Shown: one piece after another, positions 7,244 through 15,942 of the stretch
Position numbering within the stretch: position 1 is the first letter of the stretch
Layout of the letters: each line of letters begins with the position of its first letter
Source of the DNA: Longilinea sp035560795
Lineage (GTDB): Bacteria; Chloroflexota; Anaerolineae; Anaerolineales; Anaerolineaceae
Direction: 5' to 3'
Assembly (NCBI GenBank): GCA_035560795.1
Contig: DATMYV010000002.1
Location: forward strand, 1-43,483
Length of the DNA: 43,483 bases
Notes under the pieces: generated by a model
The model's input: the letters and a program-made list of their open reading frames with translations, nothing else
Told to the model about the DNA's origin: nothing
Database searches by the model: none
Position numbers and translations under genes: made by a program

Positions 7244-8907
7244 AACGCATTCGCTTGGCGCCGTTCGACCTGCCAGTGCTGGTTTTTTGGTTCAGTGCGT
7301 TGTTGGGTTCATTTGTCCCCTTTGATCCAATAACAGGTCAGCGCACGCTGATTGCCCTGACGGGCATTGCCTTGCTTTACTTCTTCGTCTCCCGCGCTAG
7401 CGACAGTGAACGAAGGTGGGATGGATTTGCTGCGGTACTGGTCGGGTTATCCGCGCTGGCAGCTCTTTATTTCATCACACAAGCCGGGCATATTGACTAC
7501 GAAGAAAAAGTCGGCCTGATCGACCGCGTGGCCAAATGGATCGCATCCTTCCTGCCGGCATTTCCTTTTTGGCAACCGGTGCCCAACAGCCTGGGTACTT
7601 TCCTGGAGGGCAGCCTGTTTGCTGCAATCGGGTTGGCATTGTTGGATCAGCGCCGGTCCTGGCGGATTCTTTACTGGATTTTGTGCGCCATCATAGCCGC
7701 AGGTTTGCTGTTCTCGGTATCCCGGGGTGCCTGGTTGGGCGTGGTTGGCGCTGCTTTACTATGGGCTGCAGTGCATTGGAAACCTGCCCGCGTTCTGGCG
7801 TTTGCCGCCGCTGCGGGAATGTTGGGGATGATTTTGTTGGTTCTGATTCGCGGTGACATTTCAGCCCTCTCTGACATACCAATCCTGGGCAGCCTGGCGG
7901 GCGCGCTCTTTATCCGCCCTGACCGGTTGGAAGTGTACTGTCACAGCCTGGCGCTGCTGGCTGAACAACCCTTTACCGGCATCGGGCTCGGCAATGCCTT
8001 CGCCATGGTGTATTCGCGCTATGAACTGCTGCTGGCAGTACCCTTCCTGTACTATTCCCATAACCTGCTGCTCGAGGTCTGGCTGCAGCAAGGTCTCCTC
8101 GGCGCAGCAGCCTTCGTCTGGCTGATTGCTTTGCTGTGTGCCTCACTGCTTCGTTACCCGGCATTCAAAAGCGATCTACGCATTCAGGCCGCTTGCGCCG
8201 GTTTGACCGCCATATTGTTGCACGGGCTGAGCGATGCTAGGCAGTATCCCTCCTTATGGACCTGGCTGCCCTTTTTCTTTTTGCTGGGGCTTTGCGCCGC
8301 CCGTCTGCTCAGCAGTAGATCCCTGGTTAAACCGCGATTGCAGTGGTTGATCCCTGGCGCTGTGACTGCATTCTTTTTGATCGTCGTTTTGGCTTTCATC
8401 TGGCCGCCGGGGGCTGCCTGGAACGCCAACCGCGCCGGTCTGCTGCAAACCCGCGCCGATCTCGACCCTTCGCTTACCCAGGAGCAGCAATCGGCTATAC
8501 GCAGTGAAAGTGAAGCTTTGTTTATCCGAGCCCTGTCGAGCAACCCTGCCAGCCTTCCCATCAACCGGCGCTACGGTTTGCTGCTCTTATCTGAGTATCG
8601 TTTTACCGAAGCCATTCCCCGCCTCGAGGAGGTCTATCAAACCACACCCGATCATATAGCCGCTCGCAAAGGATTGGGGCTGGCATACCTGTGGAGCGGT
8701 GAACTCACCCGTGCAGTCGAATTGCTGGCAGGCCTGCCCAATATTTCGGATGAGTTACAGGGCCTGGCCTGGCAGGAATATAACGATTTTCAGCATTACC
8801 AGACAGCCCTTTACACTTATCAATTACTGGATCAATTGATTCCCGGCCAGGAAATGACCCGTACCATGATTGAGACGCTTAAGAACTTGATTCAGAATGG
8901 CAATTAA
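7240..8907 (+). CDS. O-antigen ligase/polymerase-like membrane protein with TPR-like tail
   Basis: 555 residues with about ten hydrophobic segments (residues about 10-390). The family motif of Wzy/WaaL-type enzymes is present: FTGIGLGN, then the loop YYSHNLLLEVWLQQGLLG at about 265-285; SRGAWLGVVGAAL lies earlier. These integral membrane enzymes polymerise or transfer lipid-linked glycans on the outer face of the membrane. The last 140 residues are soluble, with TPR-like helices (LPINRRYGLLLLSEYRF, LGLAYLWSGELTRAVELLAG). The start is TTG in the overlap TTGA with the preceding stop, with GAGGG about 7 bases upstream. It forms a two-gene unit with the zinc-ribbon protein and is separate from the large cluster on the other strand. 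Confidence 0.82.
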   Translation: MKRIRLAPFDLPVLVFWFSALLGSFVPFDPITGQRTLIALTGIALLYFFVSRASDSERRWDGFAAVLVGLSALAALYFITQAGHIDYEEKVGLIDRVAKWIASFLPAFPFWQPVPNSLGTFLEGSLFAAIGLALLDQRRSWRILYWILCAIIAAGLLFSVSRGAWLGVVGAALLWAAVHWKPARVLAFAAAAGMLGMILLVLIRGDISALSDIPILGSLAGALFIRPDRLEVYCHSLALLAEQPFTGIGLGNAFAMVYSRYELLLAVPFLYYSHNLLLEVWLQQGLLGAAAFVWLIALLCASLLRYPAFKSDLRIQAACAGLTAILLHGLSDARQYPSLWTWLPFFFLLGLCAARLLSSRSLVKPRLQWLIPGAVTAFFLIVVLAFIWPPGAAWNANRAGLLQTRADLDPSLTQEQQSAIRSESEALFIRALSSNPASLPINRRYGLLLLSEYRFTEAIPRLEEVYQTTPDHIAARKGLGLAYLWSGELTRAVELLAGLPNISDELQGLAWQEYNDFQHYQTALYTYQLLDQLIPGQEMTRTMIETLKNLIQNGN

Positions 8908-8919
8908 AGATAGAAACTA

Positions 8920-8965
8920 TAAAAAACCGCGGCCAGAAATAAATCTGACCGCGGTATTATTTTTC
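8920..8965. terminator. Bidirectional intrinsic terminator
   Basis: ACCGCGG-C-CAGA (8926-8937) pairs with TCTG-A-CCGCGGT (8944-8955) around an AATAAA loop, with an A-run on the left (8921-8926) and ATTATTTTTC on the right. It lies between two convergent genes and would stop both transcripts. Confidence 0.85.
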
Positions 8966-8984
8966 TTGAGCAGGTTTCCCGGGA

Positions 8985-10472
8985 TTACTGTACGGGGTCG
9001 CCGTATGTGATTACCAGCGTGGGGCGGGCTTCGGGAATGCTGTAGCTCGATGAATAGAAATACTTGCCGCTGTGTTTCATAAGATCAGAAGAATATAGGA
9101 CCAATCTCAACGGTTCGCCTGCCTGATAGGCTCTTGCCACGGCAGCGGAGATAATCCATTCCTTTGCCACGCCCAGGTCGCCGGCAAAACCTGGCAGCGG
9201 ATCCATGTAAGTGGCGGCGAAGTTTTCGGCTGCCAGGGGAGCGTTATTCCATGTAATTGTGTTTTCGTTCCAGTCAGAACTTGCTGTCATGACGTGGATC
9301 AAGGAATATTGGGCTTGATTGGGATCGGAATTGCCGAACATATGCATCACCAGTTTTGCCGAGGTGATCACCTTGCCTGCGGGTAAGGCATCCAGCGGGA
9401 ACGTGACATAGTATTTCGCATAACACGGCCAATCGGCCACGTTCGCCTGGTTTTGAATATTCACCTGGGAGTTGTTGACCGTATACTGTGCATAAGCGGA
9501 TTCGGGCATATCGCCCCAGAGGCCAAAGAAATCGGGTTTGGTGATCTCGCCGCAAATGGTGCTGCCGCCAACGCTGGCATCTGGAACACTCGCAGCGTTT
9601 AGCCCCTGGCGAATGAACATGCTGGTATTGTTTTGGGTATTCGGTGCAGTATAGACTGGCAGACCAAAACCAAGTTCAGCCCAGGTGGCAGGTTGCGATT
9701 CATTCATGTTGGGCGGCCAGTTCTTTACAGGTAACGGCCCGCTTGAACTATCGCGGTCGTGCAAACTGGCTGCCATGGCCCAGGTGGTGCCGTCAGCTGG
9801 TTTTCCAGCCAGCCCCAGGCTGGCATAGGGGACTTTAATGGTCATTAACCAGCCCATGTTCGAGGTGGTAGTCTGGTTATATCCGCCAATTCCCTCATAA
9901 CCGACCACAACTTCGAAGGGAACATCTGCAGCCGTCCACTGGCTGCCGTTGCCGCGATAGGCGGCCTGAAATGCTCCGTGAACCCAGTCAAAATGGCTTT
10001 GGGCAACCAACAGGTAAGTGCCTGCATCAGGAGCTCCGCCGTTCACACCCGCCGGCCGCAAATAAAGACTGATGGCATCATACTGGGTTAATTCAGCTGC
10101 CGTAGGCGTGGTATCGTACCACAAGAAACGGTCGAAAACTTCAACCCAAAGGAGCAGCGCCGTGTCGCTGTAACCCGTTCGCACATCAATATAATTTTCA
10201 GTTGGGCTTACTTTGCCAAACCAAAAAATACTGGATGGCATTAACCAGGTTCCATCCGGAAGGAAGCGCGCATTTTGACGGAAACCGCTGGTATTTACGC
10301 TTGCTGGTTGCGAGCCGGAAATGAGAGGCAAATAGATGGTTGTATCATCCCCGGATTGCGCCTTAAAACGAACGCGGGAAGGTTCCCCCTCCCACGCAGC
10401 TTGTACTCTGGTAAATTGTGCGGGCAAAGCCAGCATGGCTAGCAGAAATAATCCGATATAGAGTTTTTTCAT
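8985..10472 (-). CDS. Secreted DNRLRE-domain protein with CBM9-like N-terminal half
   Basis: 495 residues from the ATG at 10472 (the frame is open three bases codons earlier as TTG-AGT-ATG, with no better signal). The signal peptide is MKKLYIGLFLLAMLALPAQF..VQA, cut near residue 25. TIYLPLI follows at about 45-51. Residues about 60-290 resemble a CBM9/DOMON-type beta-sandwich, judged from strand pattern only (SPTENYIDVRTGYSDTALLL ... WAMAASLHDRD). The C-terminal 180 residues carry the DNRLRE pattern: YVTFPLDALPAGKVITSAKL, SSDWNENTITWNNAP and ending ARPTLVITYG. DNRLRE domains are stalk- or adhesion-like extracellular modules. No catalytic motif is recognised. It has its own promoter and ends at the bidirectional hairpin. 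Confidence 0.8.
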   Translation of the reverse strand: MKKLYIGLFLLAMLALPAQFTRVQAAWEGEPSRVRFKAQSGDDTTIYLPLISGSQPASVNTSGFRQNARFLPDGTWLMPSSIFWFGKVSPTENYIDVRTGYSDTALLLWVEVFDRFLWYDTTPTAAELTQYDAISLYLRPAGVNGGAPDAGTYLLVAQSHFDWVHGAFQAAYRGNGSQWTAADVPFEVVVGYEGIGGYNQTTTSNMGWLMTIKVPYASLGLAGKPADGTTWAMAASLHDRDSSSGPLPVKNWPPNMNESQPATWAELGFGLPVYTAPNTQNNTSMFIRQGLNAASVPDASVGGSTICGEITKPDFFGLWGDMPESAYAQYTVNNSQVNIQNQANVADWPCYAKYYVTFPLDALPAGKVITSAKLVMHMFGNSDPNQAQYSLIHVMTASSDWNENTITWNNAPLAAENFAATYMDPLPGFAGDLGVAKEWIISAAVARAYQAGEPLRLVLYSSDLMKHSGKYFYSSSYSIPEARPTLVITYGDPVQ

Positions 10473-10481
10473 ACTCAACGG

Positions 10482-10510
10482 GTTATATCAGGATGTAAAT
10501 TCCTTGTCAA
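10482..10510 (-). promoter_or_regulatory. Near-consensus sigma-70 promoter, almost leaderless
   Basis: On the minus strand TTGACA (10510-10505), a 17-base spacer and TATAAC (10487-10482) match the consensus in six and five of six positions. The start should lie near 10475-10476, three or four bases before the ATG at 10472. There is no room for a ribosome-binding site, so translation would be near-leaderless. It separates this gene from the polysaccharide cluster. Confidence 0.7.
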
Positions 10511-10518
10511 ACGGCAGG

Positions 10519-10536
10519 TTCCTTAACAAAAAGGAA
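10519..10536 (-). terminator. Weak hairpin after the BY-kinase gene
   Basis: TTCCTT (10519-10524) and AAGGAA (10531-10536) form a 6-base-pair stem with a 6-base loop, just after the kinase stop and just before the TTGACA of the next promoter. There is no U-tract on the minus-strand transcript. It marks a plausible transcript boundary but is weak as a terminator. Confidence 0.3.
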
Positions 10537-10538
10537 GC

Positions 10539-12095
10539 TCAGGCTTTGGCCTTCCCAGGTTTTTTCTCGTAATCATAAGGATAATGCTTACTGTAATACG
10601 ATTCCCGCCGGGGAACGCGGTTGAGCACCACCACCACATTTTTGAGGCGCAGTTTGATAATCTCATCTTTCATGGCGCGCAAGGCATCTTTGCGCGTGTA
10701 ACCAGGGCGAACCACCAGTACCACACAGTCCACCTTGGTACTCAATGCCGACGCATCCGAAAGGAAGAATGGAGGGCCGTCCAAAATGACCACATCCGTC
10801 ATCGATTCCAGCGTAGCAAGAATTTCATTCATTTTCTTCGATTCAAGCAGTTCGGAGGGATTGGCTGGCATAAGGCCGGAGGTGATCAATTTGAGCTTGC
10901 CTGAATTCCAGGGGACCAGGACATCTTGCAGGCTCATTGATCCCTTGAACACGTCACTGAATCCGCGCTCGTTATCGATACTGACAGCATTGTGCAGCAT
11001 AGGGCGGTGGAAATCGGCATCGACGCAAATCACCCTTCGTTCGCCCTGCGACATCACTACCGCCAGATTGGCGGCAATCGTAGATTTGCCTTCCGAGATG
11101 CCTGCGCTGGTGATCAAAAAAGAACGAATGGGTGTTTCAGGATCCAACAAATCCAGGTTCGTGCGCATGACACGGAATGCGTGGGCCACCGGTGAGCGCG
11201 GCTCTTCGATTACGTAAGACCAGGGATCCTTACCCGCAGGAAAATCACCCACTTCGCCAACCACCGGAATTTCCAGAATGCGTTTGACATCCTCAATTCC
11301 TTTAACCGAATCATCCAGAAATTCAATGGCATAGGTGGCCACCACAGCCAGAGCAAACCCAACCACCGCTGCTAAAACGACGATCAACATGCGGTTCGGG
11401 CCAACAGGTTTGGTCGGCAGTTCAGCCTGTTCAATCATGGTCAAGGCATTGGTCGCTCCGCCCTGAGTATTTGAAAGCAGCGCGGCGTAGGTGGTCTGCA
11501 AACTGCTCAGGCTGGTTCGCAAGGATTGAATTTGAGCCTGCATATCAGAAATCTGCCTTGCGCTGGTCAGTTTGACAACCTGTGCCTGGAGGTCTTCCAA
11601 TTTTGTGCGCGTTTCTTCGATCTGACCGCGAACCACCGTTAACTGGTCAGCCAGAAACTTCTGAACGTTGGCGTCTTCGCCCTGTGCTGGTGAACTCTTG
11701 ATGACGAGCTGGTTGGCCAATTCATTTGCGACCACCATTGTACGCTGCGGGTTGGTGTCATTAACGATGATTTCAACCAGGGTTGAGTTTGGCAACGCCC
11801 GCACTGTATATTCCGGCAAAAAATCCAGGCCAACGGCTTTCATGGTTGCCTGCCGGATCGGTTCACGGGAAGCAATATCGGCGTAAATTCCAGCCAACTG
11901 CTGCTGAAGGTAAAATTCGCCGCTATTGGGGTTGGCTGCATTAAGTGAATTTCCAACCATTAAGGTTGTTCGCACTTGATAAATATCCGGTTGGGTAAAA
12001 GAATATAACAAACTGGCAACAGCGGCTACAACAGTTGCGGCAACTAACAACCACCACCATTTGCGTAGAGGAGCAATATATTCATTGAAGTTCAT
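10539..12095 (-). CDS. Wzz-fused bacterial tyrosine kinase (chain length / export control)
   Basis: 518 residues from the ATG at 12095, which has AAAGGA 6 bases upstream. The N-terminal Wzz domain has membrane segments at about 13-33 (WWWLLVAATVVAAVASLL) and 236-260, with a coiled-coil periplasm-type region between (about 150-208). The cytoplasmic BY-kinase domain has Walker A SAGISEGKST (about 330-339), Walker A' VICVDADFHRP (about 355-365) and Walker B VVILDGPP (about 435-442). The tail carries the tyrosine cluster ESYYSKHYPYDYEKK (Tyr at about 500, 501, 505, 507, 509), the autophosphorylation site of this family. Such kinases regulate polymer length and export. No low-molecular-weight or PHP tyrosine phosphatase was found in the window. 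It is the last gene of the cluster. Confidence 0.93.
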   Translation of the reverse strand: MNFNEYIAPLRKWWWLLVAATVVAAVASLLYSFTQPDIYQVRTTLMVGNSLNAANPNSGEFYLQQQLAGIYADIASREPIRQATMKAVGLDFLPEYTVRALPNSTLVEIIVNDTNPQRTMVVANELANQLVIKSSPAQGEDANVQKFLADQLTVVRGQIEETRTKLEDLQAQVVKLTSARQISDMQAQIQSLRTSLSSLQTTYAALLSNTQGGATNALTMIEQAELPTKPVGPNRMLIVVLAAVVGFALAVVATYAIEFLDDSVKGIEDVKRILEIPVVGEVGDFPAGKDPWSYVIEEPRSPVAHAFRVMRTNLDLLDPETPIRSFLITSAGISEGKSTIAANLAVVMSQGERRVICVDADFHRPMLHNAVSIDNERGFSDVFKGSMSLQDVLVPWNSGKLKLITSGLMPANPSELLESKKMNEILATLESMTDVVILDGPPFFLSDASALSTKVDCVVLVVRPGYTRKDALRAMKDEIIKLRLKNVVVVLNRVPRRESYYSKHYPYDYEKKPGKAKA

Positions 12096-12168
12096 AATTA
12101 TTCCTTTGCCTGGCCACAAAGCCTGGAGGATTTAGCCAGCATCTTTCCCCCAATAATCTATTTTATCA

Positions 12169-12196
12169 ATTATTCCAGTGAAAGTCACGATTTCAA
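12169..12196 (-). promoter_or_regulatory. Candidate internal promoter for the BY-kinase gene
   Basis: TTGAAA (12196-12191), a 16-base spacer and AATAAT (12174-12169) on the minus strand match the consensus in five of six positions each. The site lies just after the stop of the preceding glycosyltransferase, leaving a leader of about 65 bases. A second pairing, GTGACT with TAAAAT, overlaps it. It would let the kinase be made apart from the long operon. Confidence 0.4.
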
Positions 12197-12205
12197 GCAA
12201 TCCAA

Positions 12206-13414
12206 TTACACCGCGAGCTTTTCCTGGCCAACTTCCTGGTAGATCTGCTCCAATCGAGCTGCAACCGCGTCCCATGAATGTTTGCGTTCAACAAATTGCC
12301 GCCCAGCCTCTCCCAATTGACGCTGCCAGGCAGCGTCGGCCAGAAGTGCCAGCACATGCCGGGCAAATGCTTGTGGTTCTTCAGCCACCAGAATTTCCTC
12401 GCCGGATCGAATTTGTAGCGCAGAAACAGCCTGCGGGCTGGCAACGACTGGCGTGGCACATGCTAATGCTTCAAGCACTTTATTTTGAATGCCTGCGCCG
12501 TAGGTAATAGGCGCAACCGCGACCGTCGCGTGCTGGAGATATGGCCGTAGATCAGGCACCGAACCGGTTACACGGACGCCCGGGTGATCGGATAACGACA
12601 GTAGTTCACGCGGCGGATCCTTGCCAACCACGGTCAATTTTACCTCCGGGCGTTCTGCCCATACATGCGGCATGATATCGTTGACCAGGTGCAGAACCAT
12701 GGCAACATTGGCATGGTAGCTCATCTTGCCGCTGATCACCAATTCGGCAGGTTCGCGATTCGGCGGCGCATCCGGATGGAAATACTCCAGGTCCACACCG
12801 TTGGGCAAAACGACCAACCGCTCGGCGCAGCCGGGAGCCAATTCCAAAAATGCCTGCCGGTCGATTGGAGATGTAACCAAAACGCGCGAAAACTGTCCAG
12901 CCAGCCAGCCTTCATAATGGGCAGTTCGGCTTAATTCAAAGGCCGTCAGGGCTTTGCTGCTCAATTTACGTGCCTGGGATGCCGCCTGGCGGAACAAATG
13001 CGTAATGCTGTCCACACTGTCCCACACAACCGGGACAGAACCTACCTGAAGGACTGGCAACCCGAAACGCGCACCGCGCAAGTGCTCAACGTGGACGGCA
13101 TCGAATCTGTCCTCTTTCATCGCCTGGCAAATCTTGCCCATCAGTTCAGGTTGCCAGCAATATACAGCCTGCAGCGGCATGCGCGACGGCACAGCCAGCA
13201 GGCAATTCATCATCGACCGCCACCTGGGTAATCGCGCCGAGATTACGCGAACACCAAGTGATTCAAGCCTGCTGATATCAGCTTCTTCAGCCAAATTAGC
13301 TGTCAAGGTTGCAACCGTGATTGAGTTGCCTCGCGCTGCCAAGGCTCGAATCAGGTTGTATGGCCGTACCCGTACCAGGTTGGGAGTATAAGGAACAATA
13401 AAGAGCAGCTTCAT
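12206..13414 (-). CDS. GT4-family glycosyltransferase (group 1)
   Basis: 402 residues, GT-B fold. The N-terminus MKLLFIVPYTPNLVRVRPYN is the usual acceptor-domain start; the donor domain has LPNGVDLEYFHPDAPPN at about 220-236 and GAGIQNKVLEALACATPVVA near residue 330, where family members bind the nucleotide sugar. It is probably cytoplasmic and membrane-associated, adding one sugar during assembly of the surface glycan. The ATG shares ATGA with the stop of the gene before it, so the two are coupled. It is a distant relative of the GT4 genes at 19511 and 27497. Donor and linkage cannot be told from sequence. Confidence 0.88.
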   Translation of the reverse strand: MKLLFIVPYTPNLVRVRPYNLIRALAARGNSITVATLTANLAEEADISRLESLGVRVISARLPRWRSMMNCLLAVPSRMPLQAVYCWQPELMGKICQAMKEDRFDAVHVEHLRGARFGLPVLQVGSVPVVWDSVDSITHLFRQAASQARKLSSKALTAFELSRTAHYEGWLAGQFSRVLVTSPIDRQAFLELAPGCAERLVVLPNGVDLEYFHPDAPPNREPAELVISGKMSYHANVAMVLHLVNDIMPHVWAERPEVKLTVVGKDPPRELLSLSDHPGVRVTGSVPDLRPYLQHATVAVAPITYGAGIQNKVLEALACATPVVASPQAVSALQIRSGEEILVAEEPQAFARHVLALLADAAWQRQLGEAGRQFVERKHSWDAVAARLEQIYQEVGQEKLAV

Positions 13415-14709
13415 TCAGCCTGCTTTCGGCGCAGAAGCAGGAAAGCAGCAATCCGGTGGAAAGCAAGACCAGCGAACACGAGTAAAACTGAATCCACTGG
13501 CAACCGGTAGCGGATCAACGTCCAGGTAAGAACATGAATCACGGTATACACCAGTGCAAACAAAACCAACAGGAATTTCGGGGAAGCAACGGCATCCCAG
13601 AATCGGTGGGAACGCTGGCGCCATGCCAGAATCAATCCGACAAGCATAAACGGCCACAATATACCAAAACTCAATACCCGGCTTAGATTGCTAATGGTGC
13701 CTGAATCAGCACTGGGAAGGAACTCAAAATAGGGCGGGATGCGGCTAAGACTCAATTGAAGGTACCGTACGGGATCGTCCAGCACGAACTGAATGCCCCG
13801 GCGAAGCAATTCTTTATCCAATGCCGCTTCATCCAGGTAGAGTTGATCCTGGGGCAGTAGCTGTTGATATTCTTCTTCGCTGAGAATCGGTTGGAAATGG
13901 GTGCCATAATACGGATGATTGCCCCAGTAAAACGCGTATCCTGAATTGGTGTTGAGCAGGACAAATTGTCCAAAACGGGTGGTGTTATAAATTGAAAACG
14001 GCGCGATCATAGCGGCCACAGCGGCCAGTGGAAGTAAAAAATGCACGAATTTCAATCCGGCATGACCGCGATGGTTTGCCCAGAGCATCCACAAAAACAA
14101 GAAGGGGATGAATAACAGGAAGAGTTGTCGCAGCAAAACAGCTGCGCCAAGGGTTACTCCCAATCCGATTGCAAGCAAAATGCGCCGGTTATTGGTCTCC
14201 GACGGTTGCACCATACGCATCGCCAACAGCAGCGCACCAAGAATGGCCGTAATATAGAAAGGCTCGGTCATCAATGAGGCTGTGTAATAAATAAAATAGG
14301 CGTAAATTGCATTCAAAAAAGCCGCCCACAATCCCACGCTTGAATTGAAAAGCCGTTTACCGATCTGGTAAGTCAGCCAGGGCTGCAGCAAACCGACAAT
14401 TACCGCCTGTATCAGGCGGGCAACCAGCGGATGAGGACCGAACAATGCATATATTGCCGCCAAGTACAGCGTATACAGGAAACTCCAATGTGCCGTCGGT
14501 TCATTGGCACGGGTGGCCGGCCACCAATTTTCACCAAAGCTAAAACCATGTCCGCTCACAACGCGCAGTGCCAGGTTGTGATAGGAAACCTGATCAGACG
14601 TGCCAGGCAGAACGACAACGGTGTCTCCGAGATATATTGACGCACCAATCCGCAGCAGTACAGAAAGCAGCAGAATGAAAACGATCATGTTTTGTTTAAT
14701 GAGCTTCAT
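13411..14709 (-). CDS. GT39-like polytopic glycosyltransferase
   Basis: 432 residues with about ten membrane segments. The first extracytoplasmic loop carries GTSDQVSYHNLALRVVSGHG (about 37-56); the Asp in such a loop is the catalytic base in ArnT/PMT-type enzymes, which use polyprenyl-phosphate sugars. Later hydrophobic blocks include LLAIGLGVTLGAAVLLRQLF and FHRIAAFLLLRRKQAE at the end. It would transfer a sugar outside the membrane to a glycan, lipid or protein. The start at 14709 has AGGTGA about 8 bases upstream. It overlaps the following GT4 gene by four bases. The family assignment rests on topology and the loop motif. Confidence 0.8.
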   Translation of the reverse strand: MKLIKQNMIVFILLLSVLLRIGASIYLGDTVVVLPGTSDQVSYHNLALRVVSGHGFSFGENWWPATRANEPTAHWSFLYTLYLAAIYALFGPHPLVARLIQAVIVGLLQPWLTYQIGKRLFNSSVGLWAAFLNAIYAYFIYYTASLMTEPFYITAILGALLLAMRMVQPSETNNRRILLAIGLGVTLGAAVLLRQLFLLFIPFLFLWMLWANHRGHAGLKFVHFLLPLAAVAAMIAPFSIYNTTRFGQFVLLNTNSGYAFYWGNHPYYGTHFQPILSEEEYQQLLPQDQLYLDEAALDKELLRRGIQFVLDDPVRYLQLSLSRIPPYFEFLPSADSGTISNLSRVLSFGILWPFMLVGLILAWRQRSHRFWDAVASPKFLLVLFALVYTVIHVLTWTLIRYRLPVDSVLLVFAGLAFHRIAAFLLLRRKQAE

Positions 14710-14720
14710 GGATGAATCAC

Positions 14721-15917
14721 CTATTTTTCGCCGCCCCCGTGTGTGGTCCGTATCCAGGTCACCGGGCGGCGGCTAAGCCGCGCCTGCAATGCCAACCCGG
14801 AGCGCCAAATCATGAAAACCGGCCCGGTCAATATTACAGCATAAGCACGTAGCGGTGCACGTTCCAATGCCAGCCCAAGAAGCGGATACAAATAGAGTAA
14901 AGCCGTAAACGCCAACCAGGCGATGATTGCCCCGGCTGCAATATTCCCGCCCAACCAATAAATAATCAGCTGAATTGCCAGCAAAAACACTGCCAGCAGC
15001 GTCAAGGTGGAATACGAGGGAAAATAGGCTTGCAATGCGCCATCCAGGAGGGCACCTTCGCCGCGCCTGATTCCCTCCCGCAGCAATTGCCCGGCAAATT
15101 GGCGGCTGGCATCTTGCGTACCGCGTAACCAACGTGCCCGCTGGGCGCGAGCCTGCTGCCAGGTGGGCGGCGCCTCGCCTAGACCCAGGGCAGCTGGTTC
15201 ATAGACGATATGAATTCCTTCCAAAAGGAGTTTTTGACGCAATTGATAATCTTCGGTCAGACCTTCGCCCCAACCCAAACGGCGAAGCACATCGGCGCGA
15301 AAGCATATTGAATCGCCCATATGCTTGGCGGACCAGCCCAGGTTGCTGCGTCCAAGGTTCTGGTAGCGGTTATCGATCAAGAACATAGCCCAGGTTAGTG
15401 CAGGGAACCAGCCGCTCTGCGGATTGCTAATGCGGTGCTGCCCCTGTACCACCTGAGCGCCCCCAGCCAACCGGGCATCCATCACTCGCAAGAATTTGGC
15501 ATCGACGCGCGTGTCGGCATCAAAAATAATCACGGCGTCCACCTGCTTTTCCTGCAGAATGCGTTCGAACAACCAGGAAAGCGCAGCGCCTTTACCCGAG
15601 CGCGGACCCTCGTTGCGTTCATGGACGACGGCACCAGCCTCCCGCGCCAGCCGGGCGGTTTGGTCAGAGCAATGATCCGCCACAATGTGAATGGCAAACC
15701 GTTTGCCTGGATAATCCAGCGCAAGCAGTCGATTCACGGTGCCCGCGATGACGGCATCTTCGTCGTGAGCCGGAATGGCAATGGCGAAATTGATCTGGGG
15801 TTTTCGTCCTTGCCATTGTACCGGCCGCGCTGGGCGTAAGGAGGCCAGCGCCATCACCAACAAGTATGCAAATGGCACAATTAACACTGCCAGAAGAAGA
15901 AACGATAGTATCGTCAT
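14721..15917 (-). CDS. Processive-type GT2 glycosyltransferase with membrane segments
   Basis: 398 residues. One N-terminal membrane segment (about 3-25), a GT-A domain, and three or four C-terminal membrane segments (about 290-385). The D,D,D,QxxRW signature of cellulose/hyaluronan/poly-GlcNAc synthases is complete: ADHCSDQ (Asp about 81), FDADT (about 132-136), TEDYQL (about 221) and QRARW (about 259-263). Such enzymes polymerise or add sugars at the inner membrane face, and some extrude the product. No c-di-GMP PilZ domain is seen. The start lacks a strong ribosome-binding site. It lies 11 bases before the GT39-like gene. Confidence 0.88.
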   Translation of the reverse strand: MTILSFLLLAVLIVPFAYLLVMALASLRPARPVQWQGRKPQINFAIAIPAHDEDAVIAGTVNRLLALDYPGKRFAIHIVADHCSDQTARLAREAGAVVHERNEGPRSGKGAALSWLFERILQEKQVDAVIIFDADTRVDAKFLRVMDARLAGGAQVVQGQHRISNPQSGWFPALTWAMFLIDNRYQNLGRSNLGWSAKHMGDSICFRADVLRRLGWGEGLTEDYQLRQKLLLEGIHIVYEPAALGLGEAPPTWQQARAQRARWLRGTQDASRQFAGQLLREGIRRGEGALLDGALQAYFPSYSTLTLLAVFLLAIQLIIYWLGGNIAAGAIIAWLAFTALLYLYPLLGLALERAPLRAYAVILTGPVFMIWRSGLALQARLSRRPVTWIRTTHGGGEK

Positions 15918-15942
15918 GAAATGGTGAATGTCTGTTTACAGG

